Of a stretch of DNA of 64,000 bases, positions 52,082 to 59,764 are shown in pieces (within the stretch, counting starts at the first letter, position 1; each line of letters starts with the position of its first letter). Origin of the DNA: Qipengyuania_C sp046254955 (GTDB lineage Bacteria > Pseudomonadota > Alphaproteobacteria > Sphingomonadales > Sphingomonadaceae); contig NZ_JBJXRG010000002.1 of assembly GCF_046254955.1 (NCBI RefSeq), forward strand, positions 772,913-836,912, given 5' to 3'. Made by a program: the position numbers and the translations under genes. The notes beneath the pieces are model-generated. The model was not told the DNA's origin. It did no database searches and was given only the letters and a program-made list of their open reading frames with translations.

Positions 52082-53239
52082 GTGAGCGCGGACCAGATAG
52101 TCATCGAACCCGTAAACGACAAGCGAGGCCGGAGCGAATTCGTCGATATTGGCCGCCGCTTCGCTGCCTCTACGCCTCATTCGGTGCCGCAACTGCGCGC
52201 CGAACAGCTTGAACTGATCAATCCTGACAAGAACCCGTTCTTCGAGCATGCCGATGTCCAGTTGTTCATCGCGCGGCGCGGCGCCAAAACTGTTGGGCGA
52301 ATTTCAGCCAGCATTGATCACGTCGCGCTCGAAATGCGACCCGAGCAGGGATTTGGTCCGGGAACCGGGAACTTCGGCTATTTTGACGCCGAAGATCAAT
52401 CCGTCGCGAACGCTCTTTTGACAGCCGCTGAGCGTTGGCTGGGCGAGAGGGGGATGACCCGTTCGCTTGGCCCGATCTCTATGTCGATCTGGGAGGAACC
52501 TGGGCTCTTGGTGAAAGGTCATGACCACTCTCCCATGATCATGATGGGACATCATCCGGCGCACTATCAGGGCTGGATTGAAAGTAACGGTTATGGCCTG
52601 GCAAAGAAGCTTCTCACCTACGAATTGAACGTGAGCGAAGGGTTTCCGCCGCTGATCCAGCGGATTGTCAAATCCGGTCAGCGCAATGAGCGAATTACAA
52701 TCCGCGGTGTCGACAAATCCCGCTACGAAGAGGAAGTGCGATCAGCGCTGCATATCCTCAACGATGCGTGGTCTGGCAACTGGGGCTTTGTTCCGTTTAC
52801 CGAACGCGAAATCGCCTATGCCGCCAAGAAGCTGAAGCCGATCATCCACCCCGAGCTCGTGATGCTGGCTGAACTTGAGGGACGCCCGGTGGCGTTCATG
52901 ATCACGTTGCCGGATATCAATGAAGTACTGGCGAAGATTGACGGCAAACTGTTTCCTTTCGGCTGGATCCGCATGCTTCGGTGGCTGCGCAAACCTGTCG
53001 GCAATAACATGCGCGTTCCGCTGATGGGCGTGCTGAAAGAATTTCAGAACTCGCGACTTGCCAGCCAATTGGCATTCATGATGATCAGCGCCATTCGGGA
53101 TAACGCAACCGAGAATTTCGGCACGACACGTGGCGAGATCGGTTGGATCCTGGACGACAACCAGGGAATGGTGGCTATTGCCGATGCGATCGAGAGCAAG
53201 ATCAACCGGCAGTACAACATTTACGAAAAGGCGCTCTAG
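52082..53239 (+). CDS. GNAT-like acyltransferase of the YghO type
   Basis: A 385-residue protein with a GNAT-like fold in which two half-domains can be seen: DVQLFIARRGAKTVGRISASID (about 60-80) and PELVMLAELEGRPVAFMITLPDINE (about 256-280). A conserved region MTRSLGPISMSIWEEPGLLV follows the first. The protein resembles E. coli YghO and, from memory, the GNAT-like ceramide synthase of Caulobacter; that link is a hypothesis. The GTG start has AGGA seven bases upstream. It is divergent from a desaturase gene with a 140-bp gap. Confidence 0.72.
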   Translation: MSADQIVIEPVNDKRGRSEFVDIGRRFAASTPHSVPQLRAEQLELINPDKNPFFEHADVQLFIARRGAKTVGRISASIDHVALEMRPEQGFGPGTGNFGYFDAEDQSVANALLTAAERWLGERGMTRSLGPISMSIWEEPGLLVKGHDHSPMIMMGHHPAHYQGWIESNGYGLAKKLLTYELNVSEGFPPLIQRIVKSGQRNERITIRGVDKSRYEEEVRSALHILNDAWSGNWGFVPFTEREIAYAAKKLKPIIHPELVMLAELEGRPVAFMITLPDINEVLAKIDGKLFPFGWIRMLRWLRKPVGNNMRVPLMGVLKEFQNSRLASQLAFMMISAIRDNATENFGTTRGEIGWILDDNQGMVAIADAIESKINRQYNIYEKAL

Positions 53240-53302
53240 CGCAGCCGGACTGTTGCGCTATTGCAGCATGTTCTAACTATGCGCCAGCGCTCGATTTTCC
53301 GG

Positions 53303-53328
53303 GGAACCCAATCACGATCGTAGCCGTT
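53303..53328 (+). promoter_or_regulatory. EcfG-type promoter of the single-domain response regulator
   Basis: GGAAC (53303-53307), a 17-bp spacer and CGTT (53325-53328) match the alphaproteobacterial general stress response consensus. A start about seven bases on gives a leader of about 33 nt to the GTG. Confidence 0.75.
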
Positions 53329-53367
53329 TGGATTCCGGGCGGATTCCTCGCCCAGGAGTCGTACAGC

Positions 53368-53805
53368 GTGGCAAGAACCAGGAAATCCGCCAAGAAGAGC
53401 GCAACCGCGGAGCGGGTTCTGGTGGTTGAAGATGATGCCATCCTTTCTCTTGCTTATGAAGAAGAGCTACGCGAACTCGGGATCAAGGACATTGTTGTCT
53501 GCGCCACGGCAGAAAAGGCACTGGAAGCTCTGAGAGAAGGTCGGCCGGACGTCATGATACTCGATGTGCACTTGGCTGATCGCGACGACGGCTGGTCACT
53601 AGCTGACTTGGTCGACAACATCGGCCCCAACACACCGCACATCATTTTTTCGACTGGCGCCCCCCAAGATATTCCGGACCGTATCAAGAAACTCGGCGAT
53701 GTGTTGGTCAAGCCAGTCGACATGCAGGAGTTAAGGAAACTGGTGGCGGATACCGGGACTGCAAAAAAGGGGCTGATGGGCCGCCTTCGCAAATCGCTCG
53801 CCTGA
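53368..53805 (+). CDS. Single-domain response regulator (SdrG-like)
   Basis: A 145-residue receiver without output domain. A basic leader (RTRKSAKKS) is followed by the acidic pocket EDD (21-23), Asp66 (MILDVHLAD), a Lys in LVKPVD, and the strand-4 motif IFSTGAP, close to the FATGUY pattern of Sphingomonas SdrG. Such regulators feed phosphoryl groups into or out of the PhyR general stress network. The start is GTG with AGGAG nine bases upstream. An EcfG promoter precedes it, so it belongs to the regulon that surrounds it. The role as SdrG equivalent is inference. Confidence 0.85.
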   Translation: MARTRKSAKKSATAERVLVVEDDAILSLAYEEELRELGIKDIVVCATAEKALEALREGRPDVMILDVHLADRDDGWSLADLVDNIGPNTPHIIFSTGAPQDIPDRIKKLGDVLVKPVDMQELRKLVADTGTAKKGLMGRLRKSLA

Positions 53806-53911
53806 GCCGCCAATTCCATAACGAATGTTTCTGCTGTCCGGCCGGTCGCTAGGACTGCAGGACCCCAGCTAATCGCGCGTCACAGCTTAAGCAGCAATCT
53901 GTACACCCACG

Positions 53912-53948
53912 AAAAAAAGGCCTCCGCCTGGGAAGGGCAGAGGCCTTT
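53912..53948 (-). terminator. Terminator of the predicted sRNA
   Basis: Arms AAAGGCCTCTGCC and GGCGGAGGCCTTT (minus strand, 53948-53936 and 53928-53916) form 13 pairs with one G-U; the stem runs into TTTTTTT. The plus strand reads AAAAAAA before the stem and no T run after it, so only minus-strand transcription ends here. Confidence 0.9.
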
Positions 53949-54003
53949 CGGGATCGTATCACCAACCGCTTGGACGGGAGGGGGGTCTCGGCGGTGATAT
54001 AAT
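53912..54003 (-). ncRNA. Predicted GsrN-like stress small RNA
   Basis: On the minus strand a compact RNA gene is predicted from about 54003 to 53912. The 5' half forms a stem TATCACC (53999-53993) with GGTGATA (53963-53957) around a C-rich loop holding CCCCCCTCCC, a Shine-Dalgarno-like antisense sequence. The 3' half is a 13-bp terminator stem (arms 53936-53948 and 53916-53928) with a CTTCCCA loop and seven T residues. A near-consensus EcfG promoter lies just upstream. Location inside the stress locus, C-rich loop and terminator match the Caulobacter sRNA GsrN. No open reading frame on this strand explains the terminator. Confidence 0.72.
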
Positions 54004-54007
54004 GGAA

Positions 54008-54032
54008 AATGTCCAACAAAGCATACGGTTCC
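54008..54032 (-). promoter_or_regulatory. EcfG-like promoter of the predicted sRNA
   Basis: Minus strand GGAAC (54032-54028), 16 bp, CATT (54011-54008). The -35 is perfect; the -10 differs from CGTT by one base. Start is expected near 54003-54000, at the base of the sRNA's first stem. Confidence 0.55.
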
Positions 54033-54117
54033 CCGGAATCGAAAATTTTTTGCACCTTTTTTCGGGAAGCTCCTAGAAGGGCTGATCAGCATTATTTTTG
54101 AGCGGCTTGGACCTGGT

Positions 54118-54142
54118 GGAACCATCCGCATCGATGCTCGTT
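54118..54142 (+). promoter_or_regulatory. EcfG-type promoter of phyR
   Basis: GGAAC (54118-54122), 16-bp spacer and CGTT (54139-54142), a perfect consensus match. The start point would be about 25 bases before the phyR ATG. The divergent sRNA promoter lies 86 bp to the left. Confidence 0.88.
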
Positions 54143-54172
54143 CAATGCGAGAAATCAATGGGAAGGGTTTTT

Positions 54173-54967
54173 ATGTCCATCGGAGAAGCCGTCGCCAACA
54201 ATCTGCCGTATTTGCGGCGCTATGCCCGTGCGCTTACGGGATCGCAGGCATCAGGCGATGCCTTTGTTCGCGCCACACTGGAAGCGGCCCTCGCCGATGA
54301 GGGAATGAAGGAGACGCTCGGCCAGGGCCGTGTGGCTCTCTACTCCGCATTCAACCGGGTATGGTCCAGTGCCAATGTCGAAGCGACGCCGGACGCGGGC
54401 GATACCGGCCTGCATGAAGCTGCTGCCCAGGAACGTCTCAAACAGATCACGCCACAAAACCGCCAGGCGCTGCTGCTGACAACACTCGAGGATTTCTCGA
54501 TGGCAGAAGCGGCAGAGATCATGGATCTGGATACCGAGGAAGTTGAAGCTCTCGTCAAGGCAGCTGTCGCTGAGATCGATGGAGAGTCGGCTACCAGCGT
54601 ATTGATCATCGAAGACGAGCCGCTCATCTCCATGCAATTGGAAGACCTAGTCCGTTCGATTGGTCATGATATCTGCGGCACGGCGGCAACGCGTACCCAG
54701 GCGCAGGAAGTCGTCGCTGAAAAGACACCCGGTTTGGTTTTGGCGGATATACAACTGGCTGACGGTTCATCGGGCCTCGACGCGGTGGATGATATCCTGT
54801 CCTCGACCAGTGTTCCGGTTATCTTCATCACCGCCTATCCGGAGCGTCTGTTGACCGGAGATCGGCCGGAGCCAACTTATCTGGTCACCAAGCCATTCCA
54901 AGAATCGACCGTGCGCGCCGCAATCAGCCAGGCACTGTTCTTCGGATCGAGCAAACCGCTAGACTGA
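54173..54967 (+). CDS. phyR: General stress response regulator PhyR
   Basis: A 264-residue anti-anti-sigma factor. The N-terminal sigma-like domain (about 1-135) mimics EcfG, with region-2-like NNLPYLRRYARALTGSQASG and region-4-like LLTTLEDFSMAEAAEIM. The C-terminal receiver (about 141-255) has Glu147/Asp148, the phosphoacceptor Asp192 (LADIQLADG), Thr220 and Lys240. When phosphorylated, PhyR binds NepR and frees EcfG. The start has AAGGG six bases upstream. It is regulated by the EcfG promoter 30 bp before it, giving positive feedback. Convergent with the histidine kinase gene. Confidence 0.96.
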   Translation: MSIGEAVANNLPYLRRYARALTGSQASGDAFVRATLEAALADEGMKETLGQGRVALYSAFNRVWSSANVEATPDAGDTGLHEAAAQERLKQITPQNRQALLLTTLEDFSMAEAAEIMDLDTEEVEALVKAAVAEIDGESATSVLIIEDEPLISMQLEDLVRSIGHDICGTAATRTQAQEVVAEKTPGLVLADIQLADGSSGLDAVDDILSSTSVPVIFITAYPERLLTGDRPEPTYLVTKPFQESTVRAAISQALFFGSSKPLD

Positions 54968-54987
54968 AAATTATCGCCGACCGGCAA

Positions 54988-56661
54988 TTAGCCTTTCAGG
55001 GCGTCTTGCCGCGCGCGGATTTCAAATTGCCCCAGCTTGCGAACCGGTACCAGCAGTTTGCAGCGGACACCCGTTGGAGCGAAGTCAAGTTCCACGGGAT
55101 GCTTCAGTTCATGAGCGACGATCTTTTCGATAAGGTCGGTGCCAAAGCCCCGAGTTCTCTCGTTTGAAACCACGGGCCCGCCTGATTCTTCCCAGGATAG
55201 TTCGACCAAGTCCTGCCGCGCCAGCCGCCAAGTAAGATTGACGCGCCCTTCCGGCTGGCTCAGCGCGCCATATTTGACGGCATTTGTCGCCAGCTCATGC
55301 AACGCTAGGCCGAGAGACAAAGCATCATTGGGTGCGATCTCTACTTCGGGCCCTTCTACAACGACAAAACCCTGAGAATCTGGTTCGTATGGCTTGAGCT
55401 CTGCCTCGACGATCTCCCGAATTGGCGTTGTGCCCCATTCTGACTGGGTCAAAAGGTCGTGCGTTGCCGAAAGCGCCCTGATCCGGCCCTCGAGCCGTTC
55501 GGCAAATTCATCAAGTGTGGTGGATCGTCGGCGCGTCATCGCTGCAATCGACAATACGTTTGCGAGCGTATTCTTGACCCGGTGGTTGAGTTCGCGGGTC
55601 AGTGTGTTGCGGATCGAATGTTGGTGTTCAAGCCAGTCGACCGTCGCCTGATCTTCGACGGCATTCTGCGTCATTAGCCTGGCGACGAGCATTAGAAGGC
55701 TGGCCACGGCTACCCCAAACAAAAGGGTAAGCATGGAAACGAAGCTCAAGCGGGGTTTACGCGATGATTCAACGACCAGGAAAAATGTTCGATCTGCGAT
55801 GATAACTTGCTCGACCAACTGCTTGCCTGTGCTGAATTCGGGCGTGAGGCTGGCCATCAGCGTTTCTTGTCTAAGCTCGCTTTCATAGAGCGAGAGCCCC
55901 ATATCGCCGGGATTCTCCATATCGAGGGCAGCGTCGAAGAACTGTTGCGCATTGATCGGAACGTAAATGAACCCCCTTAGCTGGCGGTTCATGCCCTTCC
56001 CGTCGAAGACCGGCATGTAGATCAGGAATCCCGGCGCTTCATTGCCGCCTTCTTGTTTGAGTACAATCTGACCGCTGGCCTTGGGCATACCGGTATTAGC
56101 AGCTTGATCCATCGCCGCGCGCCTAACCGGTTCCGAATACATGTCGAACCCAAAGGCGCGCCGATTGCGATCGGTCGCAGGAAGAAGAAAGGTGACAGGT
56201 ACGACTCGCTCTGTTCCGCGGGCCGGCTTGGGAGAGACCCCGTCGGCTCCGAACCCGTAGGCCCGCATCCGCGCTTCATACTCCGCAACCTCGTTGGGGC
56301 GCAGCGCTTTTGCCCAACCTATGCCATCGGTACCTTGTATAATTGTGTCGAGGCGCATGGCGGAGACAATGCGCAGGAAATCAACGGGAGTAACTTCATC
56401 GCTTGTTTCAAGCAGCGCCGCACCGGCTCGCAAGTAGGAAGAGGTTGAGTCTGACCGGCGCTCGAGCGCCGATGCCACCGCCTGGCTAACCTCGCTCATG
56501 CTCGCTTTTTCCGCTTCGATCTCGGTGAGCTCAATCGCGACAACGGCCACCGCGACAATGGCTGCCACAGCCAGAAAGATTGCTGCAGGGATGACGCGGG
56601 GATATTTGATCAGCCAGCGCCGTCCGCGCCGCTGCGAAAACCCCTCTTCTCTTTCACCCAT
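54988..56661 (-). CDS. CHASE-domain HWE/HisKA_2 histidine kinase of the stress locus
   Basis: A 557-residue membrane kinase. TM1 (about 23-43) and TM2 (about 310-332) bracket a periplasmic CHASE domain (GTDGIGWAKALRPNE, FGFDMYSEPVRRAAMDQA). The kinase core is the HWE/HisKA_2 type: His in ELNHRVKNTLANV, N-box LGLALHELATNAVKYG and DLIEKIVAHEL. Such kinases phosphorylate PhyR in several alphaproteobacteria. CHASE domains bind small ligands, unknown here. The start is ATG 56661 because AAGGG is nine bases upstream; ATG 56670 is nearer to it but badly spaced. It is divergent from nepR-ecfG and faces phyR. Confidence 0.9.
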   Translation of the reverse strand: MGEREEGFSQRRGRRWLIKYPRVIPAAIFLAVAAIVAVAVVAIELTEIEAEKASMSEVSQAVASALERRSDSTSSYLRAGAALLETSDEVTPVDFLRIVSAMRLDTIIQGTDGIGWAKALRPNEVAEYEARMRAYGFGADGVSPKPARGTERVVPVTFLLPATDRNRRAFGFDMYSEPVRRAAMDQAANTGMPKASGQIVLKQEGGNEAPGFLIYMPVFDGKGMNRQLRGFIYVPINAQQFFDAALDMENPGDMGLSLYESELRQETLMASLTPEFSTGKQLVEQVIIADRTFFLVVESSRKPRLSFVSMLTLLFGVAVASLLMLVARLMTQNAVEDQATVDWLEHQHSIRNTLTRELNHRVKNTLANVLSIAAMTRRRSTTLDEFAERLEGRIRALSATHDLLTQSEWGTTPIREIVEAELKPYEPDSQGFVVVEGPEVEIAPNDALSLGLALHELATNAVKYGALSQPEGRVNLTWRLARQDLVELSWEESGGPVVSNERTRGFGTDLIEKIVAHELKHPVELDFAPTGVRCKLLVPVRKLGQFEIRARQDALKG

Positions 56662-56748
56662 TTCCACCATCCCTTGGTGCCTACCCCTTCGCAATCCGGA
56701 AGACGAGGCGCAATCTGGATTTAGCCTTGTTCAATCTTTGTCGAATAG

Positions 56749-56775
56749 GGAACCATTGGATGGTGCTCTCGTTCC
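56749..56775 (+). promoter_or_regulatory. EcfG-type promoter of nepR-ecfG, near-symmetric
   Basis: Plus strand: GGAAC (56749-56753), 16 bp, CGTT (56770-56773). Reversed, the same bases read GGAAC (56775-56771), 16 bp, GGTT (56754-56751), a near match towards the divergent kinase gene. Autoregulation of ecfG is standard for this system. Confidence 0.85.
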
Positions 56776-56853
56776 AGACACACCAGCATTACGAAGCATC
56801 GCCCAACGGTTTGTTTTAAAGCAAGGGCGTGACTGAGGAATTTTGAGAATATC

Positions 56854-57036
56854 ATGAGTGGAAACAATAAGCTTGGATCCGAAAAGGCCGTCATGCGGAA
56901 CGGATCCGGCACTCGCGACAAATCAAATGAGCCTGGGTGGGCCGACGGCCTGCGACAGATTTATGATTCTGTTGTAAATGAGCCACTACCTGATAACTTC
57001 AAGGACCTCCTTTCGAAGCTGGATGACAAGAACTAA
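56854..57036 (+). CDS. nepR: Anti-sigma factor NepR
   Basis: A 60-residue anti-sigma factor that holds EcfG until phospho-PhyR takes it away. The family core is WADGLRQIYDSVVNEPLPDNFKDLL at residues 29-53, giving two helices; both ends are disordered. The stop codon overlaps the ecfG start (TAATG), the usual coupling that keeps the two proteins balanced. The promoter is the EcfG site 80 bp upstream. Confidence 0.94.
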   Translation: MSGNNKLGSEKAVMRNGSGTRDKSNEPGWADGLRQIYDSVVNEPLPDNFKDLLSKLDDKN

Positions 57037-57650
57037 TGGTCAAGTCCGAGCGGACGGCCGCCGACAAAGCCGATTTCAAGCGAGAATTGACCGAAGTCGT
57101 GCCGCATTTGCGCGCCTTCGCCCGCGGCCTGTGTGGACGTCCGGACATGGCTGACGACCTTGTTCAAGAGGCGATGCTGAAAGCATGGGCTGCACAAGAA
57201 CGTTTCGAGCCGGGCACGTCAATGCGTGCATGGACATTCGTTATCTTGCGGAATGCCTATCTGACAGACATGCGGCGCAACCGCTTCCGCGGCGAATATG
57301 ACGAGGGCGTAGCCGAACGCATACTGACCGCGCCTGCGGGGCAGGAAGAGCCCATCCACCTATCGGACATGCACCGCGCGCTGCTTACCTTGCCGCCCGA
57401 ACGGCGCGAAGCTCTGCTGTTGGTTGGTGCAGGCGGTTTCTCATATGAAGAGGCTGCCGATATCTGCGGCTGTGCGGTCGGAACGATCAAGAGCCGGGTA
57501 GGCCGCGCGCGGGCGACACTTTCAGAGATGCTGGAAAGCGGCGATATCCCAAAGCGCTCTATGGATGACGAAACCGCACACCGCGCGATCCTCGAAGAGC
57601 TGGACGATGTGGCTGCAGGCAATGGCAAGGCCGAACCTACAAGATCGTAA
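57036..57650 (+). CDS. ecfG: General stress sigma factor EcfG
   Basis: An ECF-type sigma factor, 204 residues. Region 2 contains LRAFARGLCGRPDMADDLVQEAMLKAW and region 4 the LPPERREALLLVGAGGFSYEEAADI helix-turn-helix with GTIKSRVGRARATL. It directs RNA polymerase to GGAAC-N16/17-CGTT promoters, three good examples of which are in this window. A C-terminal tail (about 175-204) is polar. It is co-expressed with nepR and auto-regulated through its promoter. Confidence 0.96.
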   Translation: MVKSERTAADKADFKRELTEVVPHLRAFARGLCGRPDMADDLVQEAMLKAWAAQERFEPGTSMRAWTFVILRNAYLTDMRRNRFRGEYDEGVAERILTAPAGQEEPIHLSDMHRALLTLPPERREALLLVGAGGFSYEEAADICGCAVGTIKSRVGRARATLSEMLESGDIPKRSMDDETAHRAILEELDDVAAGNGKAEPTRS

Positions 57651-57737
57651 CCTAAAAGCCCTGATCTAAAGCAAAATTCGGGAAACGCATGTTCCCATCT
57701 TGCGATGTGCCAGAGCGCGCTGCAAAGTGAGATCAGG

Positions 57738-58934
57738 ATGAGCGAAACGAACCCTTCAAAGACTGCCGCAGGTACGGCCGGACGCATCGAGGGCGAGCAG
57801 CAAGCCGTTCGTCGCCGCGCTTTCGCCGAGCAGGAGCTGCGCCTGATTTCGGCACTCGTGCTGATCTTGGGTCTCGGCCTGTTCCTCGCCCTTCCCTTCG
57901 CTCTTTCAATAGGGTCGGTGGTTTTCCTGCCGATTGTAACGGCGTTGATCCTCACGATCATCCTTTCGCCGCTTGCCGACAAGCTCGCCAGTTGGGGGCT
58001 ACCGAATGTGCTCGCTTCGCTTTCGGCGCTACTGTTTTTCCTCGCGATCCTGCTTCTGGCGCTCGCGCTCATTCTCCAGCCCGCCATGACGCTGATTGAT
58101 GAAGTCCCGGCGATGGTCGATCAATTCTCGGCCCACTTCTTCAAGTTGCGGGACAGCTTCGTCTGGGTGGCCGAGATCAACGAGAAGCTGACCCAGCTGA
58201 TGGGTAGCTCGGATTCACGCGAAGTTGTATTGGCAAGTCCCAACTTCCTGCAAGAGCTGGCGATCGCAACACCAAGCGTCTTGCTCGAAGTCTTGCTCAC
58301 CTTCCTGATGGCTTTTTTCATGATCGAGGGCCGCGTTCGCATGCGCAGGCACCTCCTGCTTGATCGCGCATCCTATGGCACCTCGATCAAGGCGGCCAAT
58401 GTCATTCGCGAAGTGCAGGACCGGGTCGCTTCTTACATCCTGACAGTTGCCTGGATCAACGCGGGCGTCGGCGTTGTCGTCGCGCTCGGCGCATGGGCAC
58501 TGGGCGTCAATGCACCGGTGATGTGGGGTGGCCTTGCCGCGATACTCAACTTCATTCCCTACATCGGGCCATTCGTGATGATAGCGTTGCTGACCTTGTT
58601 CGGCGTCGGAACAGCCGAGACTGCGCTCTTGGGCTTCATTCCGGCACTCGCCTATCTTGGTTTGCATACGGTTGAATCGAATGTCGTTACGCCATCGATA
58701 TTGGGCGCGCGATTTACCATGAGCCCGGTGATGATCCTCATCGCCTTCAGCTATTTCACCTGGATCTGGGGCGCATTTGGGGCACTGCTGTCAGTCCCGA
58801 TCTTGCTGACTTTGACGGCATTTTTTGACCATGTGGGTAAGCCGAACATGGTGGGATTTATTTTCGGGGAGCCTTTGTTTGGGAACGAGCCTCTCGGCAC
58901 CGCGATCACGAGAACCAATCGCGGCACCGAGTAA
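57738..58934 (+). CDS. AI-2E family transporter (PerM-like)
   Basis: A 398-residue membrane protein with the PerM/AI-2E pattern: two to three TM helices near 35-115, a periplasmic coiled region (VDQFSAHFFKLRDSF), and a C-terminal bundle with the signature GGLAAILNFIPYIGPF and ILGARFTMSPV. The family name comes from an autoinducer-2 exporter, but many members have unproved substrates, and some act as ion or proton exchangers. It starts 88 bp after ecfG in the same orientation and could be read through from that promoter; no terminator is seen between them. Confidence 0.86.
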   Translation: MSETNPSKTAAGTAGRIEGEQQAVRRRAFAEQELRLISALVLILGLGLFLALPFALSIGSVVFLPIVTALILTIILSPLADKLASWGLPNVLASLSALLFFLAILLLALALILQPAMTLIDEVPAMVDQFSAHFFKLRDSFVWVAEINEKLTQLMGSSDSREVVLASPNFLQELAIATPSVLLEVLLTFLMAFFMIEGRVRMRRHLLLDRASYGTSIKAANVIREVQDRVASYILTVAWINAGVGVVVALGAWALGVNAPVMWGGLAAILNFIPYIGPFVMIALLTLFGVGTAETALLGFIPALAYLGLHTVESNVVTPSILGARFTMSPVMILIAFSYFTWIWGAFGALLSVPILLTLTAFFDHVGKPNMVGFIFGEPLFGNEPLGTAITRTNRGTE

Positions 58935-58960
58935 ACTTGCTCCGATAATCGCAGCCTGTC

Positions 58961-59572
58961 TTAGCGAGGATATTTCCACACGGTGCCGCGGGCGAGATTG
59001 TCCGAGGCAAACTGCCAATTGAGGTGATTCTCGGTGACCTGCTTGAGGTAGTTGGGACGTCTATTCTGGTGATCCAGATAATAGGCATGCTCCCACACGT
59101 CTAGCACGAGCAACGGATTGAAGTCGCTGTCGGCCAAGGTGTCGGCATCGTGAGTCTCCTCGATCGAGAGTTTGCCGCTTTTCTCCGCGAGCCAAACCCA
59201 GCCGCTGGCAAAGTGACCGCCGCCTGCATCGGCAAGCTTGGAAGCTAGCTCGTCGGCTGAACCGAAGTCAGCCTCTATCATGGTCTTGAGTTCATCGGAC
59301 GGGTGTCCGCCGTCAGGTGCCATGGAATGCCAATAGAAAGCATGGTTCCAGCTCTGCGCAGCATTATTGAACAGCCCCTGATCACTGCCACGCGCTGCTG
59401 CAATGATCGACTCTAGGTCAGATTCTGCCTTGTCCGTACCTTCGATCGCCTTGTTGGTCTTGTCGACATAGGCGCGGTGATGCTTGTCGTAGTGATAGGA
59501 AAAGGTCTCGGCCGAAATCGCCGGGTCCAGCGCGTCATTTGGGTATGGTAGATCGATAAGCTCGAAACTCAT
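58961..59572 (-). CDS. sodB: Superoxide dismutase, Fe-type
   Basis: A 203-residue iron superoxide dismutase that converts superoxide to peroxide and oxygen. The metal ligands are in SYHYDKHHRAYVDK (N-terminal His), AAQSWNHAFYW (second His, with the Gln position typical of Fe-SOD) and LDVWEHAYYLDHQ (Asp, His). The ending NLARGTVWKYPR is usual for the family. AAAGGA seven bases before ATG 59572 sets the start. It is convergent with the AI-2E transporter. Location just past the stress sigma genes is suggestive but no EcfG site was seen upstream. Confidence 0.94.
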   Translation of the reverse strand: MSFELIDLPYPNDALDPAISAETFSYHYDKHHRAYVDKTNKAIEGTDKAESDLESIIAAARGSDQGLFNNAAQSWNHAFYWHSMAPDGGHPSDELKTMIEADFGSADELASKLADAGGGHFASGWVWLAEKSGKLSIEETHDADTLADSDFNPLLVLDVWEHAYYLDHQNRRPNYLKQVTENHLNWQFASDNLARGTVWKYPR

Positions 59573-59764
59573 GAGTGGTCCTTTGTCGTTCGCGTTCGGG
59601 GAAAAATCTTTCGTTAAATCAATGCATGAAATTCGAATTCGTTGCATGGCATGGGGAGATTTTCTGTTGCAGCACCCCCTGCCCCTTTCCTTTGCAGGTC
59701 AATCCAGCCAGAAGCGTGCTGGAGGGCGTCATCGCTCGAATGAGACACGAGGAATTCTGAATAC

